Source of the DNA: Alphaproteobacteria bacterium
Lineage (GTDB): Bacteria; Pseudomonadota; Alphaproteobacteria; CBDBCS01; JAHZLG01
NCBI GenBank assembly: GCA_022599995.1
Contig: JAHZLG010000024.1
Span: 1 to 7,500 of the forward strand
DNA: 7,500 nt
Direction of reading: 5' to 3'
The notes beneath the pieces are model-generated. The model ran no database searches, had not been told where the DNA came from, and saw nothing but the letters and a program-made list of their open reading frames with translations. Each line of letters begins with the position of its first letter. Position 1 is the first letter of the stretch. Below are positions 1 through 6,800 of the stretch, piece by piece. Position numbers and translations under genes: made by a program.

Positions 1-141
1 CCAAAACCCAGAGCAGCATACAGCTTGCCTTGGCAAGACAACCAATAACCACAACGGTGCGCACACCGAGTAGCTGATTTCCGTCTAGACTGGTCTCTCC
101 TTCCGACCCAAGCCCGAATCGCGCCCGCGACGAAATCCAGC

Positions 142-163
142 GCATAGCCCAGATGAGCTATGC
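142..163. repeat. Small inverted repeat (GCATAGC / GCTATGC)
   Basis: GCATAGC at 142-148 is exactly complementary to GCTATGC at 157-163, with an 8-base loop. No T-tract follows, so it is not an intrinsic terminator. It lies about 24 bp upstream of the candidate -35 box of the lipoprotein gene. That position would suit an operator, but a 7-bp arm can also occur by chance. Confidence 0.25.
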
Positions 164-186
164 TCGACACGCCAAAAAGCGGTCAC

Positions 187-215
187 TTGACCTCTCGAAT
201 CAATCACACTATTGT
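187..215 (+). promoter_or_regulatory. Candidate sigma70-type promoter of the lipoprotein gene
   Basis: TTGACC (187-192, five of six matches to TTGACA) is followed after exactly 17 bp by TATTGT (210-215, four of six matches to TATAAT). Transcription would start near 222 and leave a leader of roughly 100 nt before the ATG at 320. A second possible -10 box, CATAAT at 266-271, has no matching -35 box at normal spacing. The call rests on consensus matching only. Confidence 0.4.
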
Positions 216-319
216 TTGCCTAGAGACAGGACTGGCAATCAAAGATGCCTTCCTAACCATAACACCATAATCCTAGACACTTAGTCCTGAACCTAATTTC
301 TACAAAGGAAGCTCCAAAG

Positions 320-748
320 ATGAAATTTCTCCCTTACCTGCTAGCACTAGGTTTGCTTGTCGGTTGCGCAGCCCATGTACCCTCTACTGCTGATGACGCA
401 AATCCTGCGGATTCCTCATCCGATGCCCCCGCTGATACTGATGGTTCTGCTGATGATGCAGCAGCTGGTATTGATATTTTTCCGCTGATTGGCTTGCAAC
501 AACTTCAAGACCTGGTCGGCGGCGACTATGAAGAAATGGTCTATGAGCTTGGCGAACCCCATGCCAACTTTGAGTCCGCGGTCTCGGTTCAACAGATTTA
601 TGTTCTTGCAGCCGAATCCGATGATGATGGTGTCACCCTTGGTGACATTTCCTGTGAAGTCTCCGTTGAATTCGATGGCGATGACATCATTGTTGACTAC
701 TCTTACACCGGCGAAGGCTGTGACCATCTGATCGATTTTGACAATTGA
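320..748 (+). CDS. Small acidic lipoprotein with a possible SmpA/OmlA (BamE)-like domain
   Basis: This encodes a 142-aa predicted envelope lipoprotein of unknown function. Residues 1-16 form a lipoprotein signal peptide: Lys2, a short Leu-rich core, and the lipobox LVGC with Cys16 as the lipidation site. Alanine rather than aspartate at the next position suggests the outer membrane by the E. coli sorting rule. Residues 17-50 are a disordered linker of Asp, Ala and Ser. Residues 51-142 appear folded. The segment around LVGGDYEEMVYELGEP, followed by a beta-rich end with paired Cys112 and Cys134 (CEVSVEFDGDD and YTGEGC), recalls small alphaproteobacterial lipoproteins with a BamE-like fold; this is inference from pattern. 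The two cysteines could form a disulfide in the periplasm. The start is well supported: AAAGGAAG at 304-311 gives normal spacing. The gene is monocistronic, with its own candidate promoter and a terminator about 65 bp after the stop. Confidence 0.85.
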   Translation: MKFLPYLLALGLLVGCAAHVPSTADDANPADSSSDAPADTDGSADDAAAGIDIFPLIGLQQLQDLVGGDYEEMVYELGEPHANFESAVSVQQIYVLAAESDDDGVTLGDISCEVSVEFDGDDIIVDYSYTGEGCDHLIDFDN

Positions 749-810
749 TCTCTGCCTAACCCATGCGGGATGAGCAGCACAAACAGGTTGCTCGTTCATG
801 TATGAATGCG

Positions 811-843
811 AAGCGGGTGTTGCCTTAGGCGACATCCGCTTTT
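811..843 (+). terminator. Rho-independent terminator after the lipoprotein gene
   Basis: The left arm at 811-824 (AAGCGGGTGTTGCC) pairs with the right arm at 828-841 over 14 positions, two of them G-U wobbles, around a TTA loop. A TTTT tract (840-843) and a second T-run a few bases later follow. This is a strong intrinsic terminator. It separates the lipoprotein transcript from priA and shows that the in-frame ATG at 798 cannot sensibly start PriA. Confidence 0.8.
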
Positions 844-857
844 GCGTTTTGGAAGAG

Positions 858-945
858 GCGTTGCCTCGCGTGCCGCGCCCTTGTTCGTCGCGCACTTCGC
901 ACTTGTTCGTCGCGTGCCGCGCCCTTGTTCGTCGCGTGTCGTGTG
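858..945. repeat. 22-bp tandem repeat, four copies, upstream of priA
   Basis: The core CTTGTTCGTCGCG occurs at 880-892, 902-914 and 924-936, spaced exactly 22 bp apart. A degenerate fourth copy at 858-879 shares its last 14 bases with the unit at 902-923. A 27-bp stretch at 866-892 recurs without mismatch at 910-936. The 22-bp period is not a multiple of three, so the array does not keep one reading frame. The copies are contiguous, so this is a minisatellite and not a CRISPR array. Confidence 0.85.
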
Positions 946-953
946 TCCATAAT
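925..953 (+). promoter_or_regulatory. Candidate priA promoter overlapping the last 22-bp repeat
   Basis: TTGTTC (925-930) lies inside the final repeat core. It is followed after 17 bp by CATAAT (948-953, five of six matches to TATAAT). The -35 box is weak (three of six). Transcription from it would start near 960 and give a leader of about 36 nt before the chosen priA start. The same TTGTTC hexamer recurs every 22 bp upstream, but only the last copy has a -10 box at the right distance. Confidence 0.35.
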
Positions 954-995
954 CCCATCGCATCATCGCCGTCTCGACCCCTGCCTCTGCACGCA

Positions 996-3527
996 ATGGC
1001 CCCGCAACCCAGCTACATTATCGAAGTGCTTGTGGCGCGTCCTGTGGGCAAGACCTACAGCTATCGCCACCATTTGCCGATTGCAGCCGGCACCGTTGTT
1101 ACTGTCCCGTTCAACCAACGGACGGTGCAAGGTGTGGTGTGGCGCGATGCCACCTTGATAGAACCCGATGCGCAAGAGAAACATCACGCGCCAAATGCCC
1201 TAACCGCGCAAAACCGACCGCGGCACGCAAAAAGCCCTGCCTCGAAACAGGCAGGCAGCAAGCAACAAAGCGACAGCCGCCAACCCGCGCTGTTTGGCGA
1301 TCAAGAGCAAGAATCAGCGACACCCCCTCCTCCCTCCCCCCTCCCCCCTTCGGTGGCCAAGCTAAAACGGATCGAGCAACATGGCGATCTGGTCGCCCTC
1401 CCTGCCACGATGCGCGACTTTCTGACCAAAGTGGCAGAGTATACCCTCACCCCGCTGGGCTCAGTCCTCAACCTGACGCCACTCGATCCGAAAATCACCT
1501 ACCTGCGCACATCGGTACGGCCGTACCTTCGTTATCTGCCTCCCGATTCGGTGCCTTCAGCACCTGCAGACTCCGCTCGCAAAAGCACGGGCGAATTCGC
1601 AGAAAAGGAGGATCAGCAATCCGCGGTGTGCGGCCAAGCGGCAGAGGATACGCTCGATAGTGGCGAAGATTCCCTTGCCAAGCCCCCCCGAAGAATCAGC
1701 TCGAAGGGACAGGTCGTGCTGGACTTTCTTGGAGACTTTCCTCGTCAGTGGGTGTCCCAAGATTTCGTGATGGAAAGCGTGGACGTCTCCCGTGCGGTCA
1801 TCGAGACCCTTGTCAAAAATGGCGTCATCCAAAGCGAAAAAAGAACAACACCGACTGACACGGCTCATCCCACGACCAATAACGGCCCCGACGCGCGTGT
1901 CGACTACGTCCTCAACGAGGCGCAGCAGGAGGTCACCGATGCGATTCACCAGAAAATTGCCCAAGTCCCCGACAGTGCTTTTTTGATCCATGGCGTGACC
2001 GGCTCGGGGAAAACTGAAGTGTACTGCACGATCTTGCAACGTCTGCTTGCCTCCGACAGCAAGAATCAGGTCTTGGTCATGCTGCCCGAGATCAGCCTCA
2101 GCGAACATCTCGCCACACGTATTGGCGAGCGGTGCGGCGTAGAACCTTTGCAGTGGCACTCAGCCCTTACCATCACCCAACGCCGCAAGACGTGGCGAGC
2201 AATTGCCAGCGGACGCGGTCGGCTGGTCGTGTCGCCACGGTCGGGGCTCTTTCTGCCCTTTCGAAAACTCAGCGGCATCGTCATCGACGAAGAGCACGAC
2301 CCCAGCTTCAAGCAAGAAGAAACCGTGCTCTACAATGCGCGTGACATGGCAATCTACCGGGCAAAGATAGAGGGTATTCCTGTGATGCTCGCCTCGGCGA
2401 CGCCGAGCGCGGAATCATACTATAAGGCAATGGAAACCCCGCGACTGCATTACTTGCGGCTTGCCAAGCGGTATTCGGCAGCGGAGAAACCAAATATTCA
2501 GCTTGCCTCGCCGCCCACCGAGGGCGAAGCCGGTCAATTCATCGGGCCGGCCATCCTCGAAACCTTCACCGAAGCCCTCAAGAACAAGCAACAGTGCATG
2601 CTGTTTTTGAATAGGCGCGGTTTTGCGCCTTTGTATGTGTGCAATAGTTGCAAGGCCGCGCGCAGCTGTTTGCACTGCGATGCGCCGCTTGTCTACCACC
2701 GCTATACGGATAGTCTTCACTGTCACCTCTGCAATACGCAGTACAACCCACGCGAGCCCTGCCCCGCGTGCAACAGCCCCGCGGGCTACAGTTACCGCGG
2801 GGCAAGCATCGAGCGCATCGAGCAAGAAGTCCATGCCCACTGGGGGGATATTAACCCGACCGTCGAGGTGGTCAGCTCGGATTATCAGGACGGCGACCAC
2901 GGATGGGCAGAGAAATTTCAAGCCGGTGCCATCGACATTCTGGTCGGGACGCAAATGGTCGTGAAGGGGTTCGATTTTGACAATCTCACGGCAGTAGGCG
3001 TGATCGATGCCGAAATGGGCCTCGCCCGTGCCGACTTTCGCGCCCAAGAACGCGTGTACCAGCTGCTTGCCCAAGTGGCAGGGCGTCCGGGCCGCCGCCA
3101 CCGCCAAGGGACGGTTATCCTTCAGGCGCACAACCTCGACGACCCCGTTTTGCAAGCTATCGCCAGCGGCGACGCTGATGGCTTCTACGCAGCCGAGCTT
3201 GCCCGTCGCGCCAAACACTCCATGCCGCCCTTCGGCCACCTCGCCAGCCTGCTGGTGCAAGGCGAAAACCACAGTGACGTGCAGGATTTATGCGACGCCA
3301 TCAAGCAGACCATGCCACAACCCCCTCCGCACATCCGCGTGCTAGGACCATCCATTGCCGAAACACAGCGTATCGCCCGCAAGTGGCGTTTCCGCTTCCT
3401 CGTCATTAGCAAGGAGGGAAAACGGCCCCACCCCTTCCTTCGCGCCTGGCAAGCGCGCATCGGACACCTGAAAAACCCCGCACGAATCCGTTGTCAATTC
3501 GACATTGACCCCTATCGAATGGACTAA
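996..3527 (+). CDS. priA: Primosomal protein N' (replication restart helicase PriA)
   Basis: PriA is the 3'-to-5' DNA helicase that recognises abandoned forks and reloads the replisome through the primosome. The 843-aa product has an N-terminal DNA-binding domain (7-57, starting YIIEVLVARPVGKTYSY), a winged-helix linker, Walker A HGVTGSGKT (332-340, Lys339) and the Walker B/DEAH-type box DEEH (431-434). Eight zinc-binding cysteines follow (549, 552, 558, 561, 576, 579, 589, 592), then motif V near GTQMVVKGFDF, motif VI QVAGRPGRR (693-701) and the C-terminal domain ending DIDPYRMD. E. coli PriA has 732 residues; most of the excess here is a Gln/Pro-rich insertion (about 58-118) and a polar one (about 183-232). 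Motif VI has Pro698 where Ala is usual. ATG 996 was chosen because homology starts there. The frame is open back to an ATG at 798, but that would translate a terminator and a tandem repeat. No clear Shine-Dalgarno precedes 996. Confidence 0.96.
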   Translation: MAPQPSYIIEVLVARPVGKTYSYRHHLPIAAGTVVTVPFNQRTVQGVVWRDATLIEPDAQEKHHAPNALTAQNRPRHAKSPASKQAGSKQQSDSRQPALFGDQEQESATPPPPSPLPPSVAKLKRIEQHGDLVALPATMRDFLTKVAEYTLTPLGSVLNLTPLDPKITYLRTSVRPYLRYLPPDSVPSAPADSARKSTGEFAEKEDQQSAVCGQAAEDTLDSGEDSLAKPPRRISSKGQVVLDFLGDFPRQWVSQDFVMESVDVSRAVIETLVKNGVIQSEKRTTPTDTAHPTTNNGPDARVDYVLNEAQQEVTDAIHQKIAQVPDSAFLIHGVTGSGKTEVYCTILQRLLASDSKNQVLVMLPEISLSEHLATRIGERCGVEPLQWHSALTITQRRKTWRAIASGRGRLVVSPRSGLFLPFRKLSGIVIDEEHDPSFKQEETVLYNARDMAIYRAKIEGIPVMLASATPSAESYYKAMETPRLHYLRLAKRYSAAEKPNIQLASPPTEGEAGQFIGPAILETFTEALKNKQQCMLFLNRRGFAPLYVCNSCKAARSCLHCDAPLVYHRYTDSLHCHLCNTQYNPREPCPACNSPAGYSYRGASIERIEQEVHAHWGDINPTVEVVSSDYQDGDHGWAEKFQAGAIDILVGTQMVVKGFDFDNLTAVGVIDAEMGLARADFRAQERVYQLLAQVAGRPGRRHRQGTVILQAHNLDDPVLQAIASGDADGFYAAELARRAKHSMPPFGHLASLLVQGENHSDVQDLCDAIKQTMPQPPPHIRVLGPSIAETQRIARKWRFRFLVISKEGKRPHPFLRAWQARIGHLKNPARIRCQFDIDPYRMD
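1323..1348 (-). other. Potential G-quadruplex tract inside priA (G-rich on the - strand)
   Basis: The + strand carries C5, C2, C3, C6 and C6 runs separated by single T bases. The - strand therefore has four G-tracts of at least three (6, 6, 3 and 5) with loops of 1, 1 and 4 bases, which fits an intramolecular quadruplex. In the priA frame it encodes the Pro-rich end of the first insertion (PPPPSPLPP). The G-rich strand is the template strand for priA. Confidence 0.5.
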
Positions 3528-3551
3528 AGGTCGTCGGCTGCCTTTCGCCCC

Positions 3552-3635
3552 GCCTCTTGCAACCTCTTGCCGGCCTCTTGGCTGCCCTTGCCCGCCTCTT
3601 GCCTGCCCTTGCCCGCCTCTTGCCCGCCCTTGCTC
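3552..3635. repeat. 21-bp tandem repeat, four copies, downstream of priA
   Basis: Four contiguous 21-bp units begin with GCCTCTTG at 3552, 3573, 3594 and 3615. The second and third differ at one position (GCCTCTTGG versus GCCTCTTGC), and the first and fourth are more diverged. Each unit is itself close to a doubled 10/11-bp half with CTTGCC-like ends. On the - strand the period of three codons times seven gives a 7-residue QEAGKG-type pattern, but there is no support for translation of it. Confidence 0.85.
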
Positions 3636-3647
3636 CCACCCGCCGCA

Positions 3648-3660
3648 GCGCAATTTGCGC
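3648..3660. promoter_or_regulatory. 13-bp perfect palindrome, possible operator
   Basis: GCGCAA (3648-3653) and TTGCGC (3655-3660) are exact inverse complements around one central T. The site lies 43 bp upstream of the TATAAT box at 3704, close to where an activator or repressor of the protease gene could bind. It is too tight to fold as an RNA hairpin and has no T-run, so a terminator role is unlikely. No regulator is identified. Confidence 0.3.
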
Positions 3661-3680
3661 AACCGAAGCACACTTTGATA

Positions 3681-3709
3681 TTCCACTCATTTGCCCCATG
3701 GTGTATAAT
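3681..3709 (+). promoter_or_regulatory. Candidate promoter of the protease gene (perfect TATAAT)
   Basis: TATAAT at 3704-3709 is a perfect -10 hexamer in an otherwise GC-rich gap. The sequence 17 bp upstream (TTCCAC, 3681-3686) is a poor -35 box. TTGATA at 3675-3680 is a better hexamer, but its 23-bp spacing is too long. A weak -35 box fits a promoter that needs an activator. Transcription would start near 3716, giving a leader of about 158 nt to ATG 3874 or 83 nt to ATG 3799. Confidence 0.4.
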
Positions 3710-3822
3710 AACCGAGTAATCATGAGCCGTGTGGTTCGCCGTGATCCCTCGCTTGGGTATTGTGGCAAAAACATCCCCATCGGTTGGGCAAAATCCGGAT
3801 GGTGCGCCTCTCCGGATCGCCG

Positions 3823-3850
3823 CCCCTAACCCTGCCCCCTGCCCCTCCCC
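3823..3850 (-). other. Potential G-quadruplex tract in the protease leader (G-rich on the - strand)
   Basis: The + strand has C4, C3, C5, C4 and C4 runs at 3823-3826, 3830-3832, 3835-3839, 3842-3845 and 3847-3850. The - strand thus offers five G-tracts of three or more with loops of 1 to 3 bases, a strong quadruplex motif. It ends 23 bp before ATG 3874. As the template strand it could impede transcription; the mRNA itself would be C-rich and lacks a purine Shine-Dalgarno sequence here. Confidence 0.5.
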
Positions 3851-3873
3851 TCTCTCATACCCCACAAGTTGCC

Positions 3874-6800
3874 ATGGCAATCGAAGAATACGTAATCGGC
3901 ACAAACGATCCAGACAATCCAAATCCAAGCTATAGCAGTGACTACCTCAACACGATTACATGGTTTGAGGACTCAGCTAATCACATCATTCCCTGGCACC
4001 TGCTTGCCTTGCGTCTCGATGACAGCCTTCGGGGGGATTACTCAGGGCACGGGACAACGCTGGCCTTGTCGGATGATGGGCTCTATGGGGCACACCTTGG
4101 CATTTTTGCTGCCAATTACTTGCCCGAGCTGAGCTATAATTATGAGGCCGATATCGATGACGTGGGAAAAGCAGCCGATGGCAAAATCTACGAGGCAGTG
4201 GGAAATCCGGCTGCCAGTGCAGGGAATGGCTACGGCAATCACGGATCGCTCGTGGCCTCCCTCGCCGTGGGGAAGGCGACAGCGGGGACCAAATATTTTG
4301 GCGTTACGGTAGGGGTGGGCAACGATACGCACGTGTGGCGCGTCGAGGATGGATACCAAGGAGGCATTGCTTCCGATGCCGAGTTTTTCGCTATTGCCGG
4401 GCTCTCCCAGTCGCTTACCCGCTGGAGCGAGGGGGATAGCAATAATGGCTACATTGCCCCCCAAGCCGACGTCGTGAATATGAGTTGGGGTGATACAGCA
4501 AGCTTCGGTATTGTGGGTCTAGGCGGGGCATCGGGCCAAGTCGCCTCGGTCAATGGCTTGTTTGAATTTGGCGTTGAGGCTGGACGCGACGGCAAAGGCA
4601 CCATCTTTGTGAATTCGGCAGGGAATTCGCGCAACGATTCCTCTTTCTCCGTCAATGGCGAAGCACAGCTGGGCGCGCCCAGTAATTCGCGCTATGTCGT
4701 TGTCGTTGGGGCGGTGGAACCAAAATATGCCGCTGCCTTTGCCACTGATCAATACACCGGGGCGCAGTACTTTCTTGCCGGCCTTGATCAAGATTTTACC
4801 GATTACCAATATGCCTATTGGGCTGAGACCAGCGGAAGCTCTTATGGAGTCAACCTGTTGGTGAGTGCCCCCGGCGATAATTTGTGGTCGTACCAATCGG
4901 CCTATGATGAGGCATCATTATCCGACGGAACGTCCATTTCCGATGGTTATGCCCCCATTGGCAATGGCACGTCCTCCTCGGCTCCCCTGGTTTCCGGGGT
5001 TGTGATGCTCATGCTCGAAGCCAATCCGTTGCTCGGGTGGCGCGATGTGCAGGACATTCTGGTTGATTCTAGTCGGCTCATCGATGCCAATGGTACGGCG
5101 AAAAGCGATTCTGGGTCTACCTCGTTCGAGGGCTTCGATCACAATTGGATTACCGGTGCCGGCGACACAAAAAACGGCAAAGCATACCAGTTCAATGCCG
5201 ATTACGGCTACGGCCTGGTCGATGGCGGCAGTGCGGTTCGACTCGCCGAGTACTGGGACTTGCTGAGGCCCACCCGCGACTCGTCGACCGAAGTCACCAT
5301 CGCCGTTACTCTTGATCTGAGTGATCCGCGAAGCGCAACTTTCGACGTCTCGGAAGACATTGAGATCGACCACGCTGTGCTCGCCCTGGAGGGGTTCGAT
5401 GCCACCAACAACTATGATCTTGTGCTTTCCCGCAATGGTGGGGTGACCTCGACCCTTGTTGAAGGGTTCAACATTGGAATATCGTTGTCGTTATCGATCT
5501 CGGATACGATCACGGATACGATCACACATACGCTAACTCCAACAGACATCGACTGGGAGTTTTTCTCGCAACAATTTCGCGGGGACACAAGCAAAGGAAC
5601 CTGGTCGGCTGCGTGGGAGGCAGGGTCTCCGAACAATCTGGGCACGAAGGCGGTGCTCCGTCTCTATGGCGATGCCTCCGAGGATGACATCTATGTCGTC
5701 ACCGACGAGTACACCAACGGATGGGCGTCAGGTGGGCTCGACGGCGGCACCGGAACAGACGCGATCAATTTTGCTGCCCTGCAGGTGAAAACGAGCGTCG
5801 ATGATGCCAACAGCGACGCAATCACGCGCACGGTGAACGGAGTCACCATCAATCTCGATTCAAGTGCGCACACCGTTGATTCGAAACCACGTGACGACGA
5901 TCCGAGCTCCAGCCTAACCGGAACAGCCATAGCGGGAAAAGTAACCATCGATCTGGGTGATCAAAACACTGATGTGAAGATCTTCGATGTCGAGAACATC
6001 GACAACGTGGTGGGAAGTGCCGCTAATGATGTGATCGTCGGCGATGCACACAATAATCTGCTGATAGGCGCAGGAGGCAATGATTACCTCTTCGGCGGCG
6101 GCGGCGATGACCGATTCATTGGTGGGCTGCACGATCGCCCCAGCCAACAGGCGGATACCGACTATATCGATGGTGGGGCTGGCAATGATGTGGTCGACTT
6201 CTCGCGTCTGCTCAACCACACAGAAACAACGCGCGTATTTGCGAGCGACCCGGCCGCAGCACAAACCACTTACGAAGATACAGCCGTTAACGCATCCGAC
6301 GTTACCGCGACCTACACCCACGTCGATGATTTGGTCTTAACCATCCACGAGACCGTCATCAGCAGATCCACCGGGGTTACCATCGACCTCAATGCCGCTG
6401 CATGGGTCGAAGCAACCTTTCAATCAACAGTATCTAGCTATACACAGACGGTAACTCACTCGGCTTCTGCCGCGCAAACGATCACTACAGGTTCCGCGTC
6501 GGCGCTTAGCACAGCCCTGGACGGGTCGGTCTGGCTCAAGCAAGTGGAAAGTATCTATTTCGGCGATGGCGACGATGTCTTCACCGGAGATGCCAACGAT
6601 AACCTCGTGCGGCCCGGTGAAGGAGGCGGGACATTCGACGGCGATGCCCACGATGCCAACGGCAATGGCGATACCATCGATTTTTCCACGACCGCCCATG
6701 CGCTCACCATCGGTGCAACGGCAGTGAGTGGAACCAACATCTCCATCAGCTCGTTCACGAATTTTGAACACCTGATCGCCGGGCAAAACGACGACGACAT

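Larger units (their letters stand above)
1..319. other. 5' intergenic region without a gene
   Basis: I see no convincing coding sequence on either strand here. The stretch holds a candidate promoter (187-215), a 7-bp inverted repeat (142-148 with 157-163) and, at its end, the ribosome binding site of the lipoprotein gene (AAAGGAAG, 304-311). The short inverted repeat near 24-37 has no T-run on either side, so it is not a terminator. The 3' end of an upstream gene could lie before base 1. Confidence 0.5.
3528..3873. other. Intergenic region between priA and the protease gene
   Basis: These 346 bp hold no supported gene. In order they contain a 21-bp tandem array (3552-3635), a 13-bp palindrome (3648-3660), a TATAAT box (3704-3709), a short inverted repeat (ATCCGGA 3793-3799 with TCCGGAT 3811-3817) and a C-rich tract (3823-3850). 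No convincing terminator for priA is visible: AAAGG/CCTTT at 3526-3545 is only a 5-bp stem with no T-run after it. Confidence 0.6.

Noticed and set aside
24..37. Hairpin CTTGCC/GGCAAG near the window start
   Set aside because: Very short arms, two-base centre and no T-run on either side; likely chance.
858..945. CRISPR array
   Set aside because: Units are contiguous with no spacers; the same holds for the array at 3552-3635.
416..958. 180-codon open frame on the - strand over the lipoprotein gene
   Set aside because: It lies antisense to a well-supported lipoprotein gene and its N-terminal part is a translation of the 22-bp repeats; no recognisable domain.
798..995. N-terminal extension of PriA from the in-frame ATG at 798
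   Set aside because: It would translate the terminator stem and the 22-bp repeats, gives a low-complexity Arg/Cys-rich peptide, and adds nothing to the PriA family fold, whose homology starts at the ATG at 996.
2415..3272. 285-codon open frame on the - strand inside priA
   Set aside because: Antisense shadow of a GC-rich, highly conserved gene; no recognisable motif.
3526..3545. Terminator of priA (AAAGG/CCTTT)
   Set aside because: Only a 5-bp stem with a 10-base loop and no T-tract after it.
3722..3829. 35-codon + strand frame that could be a leader peptide before the protease
   Set aside because: No Shine-Dalgarno, no run of regulatory codons and no attenuator-type hairpin with a T-run; length is expected by chance.
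3524..3928. 134-codon - strand frame with a seven-residue QEAGKG-type period
   Set aside because: The periodicity follows from the 21-bp tandem repeat; the rest is low complexity and it overlaps the protease start. No ribosome site seen.
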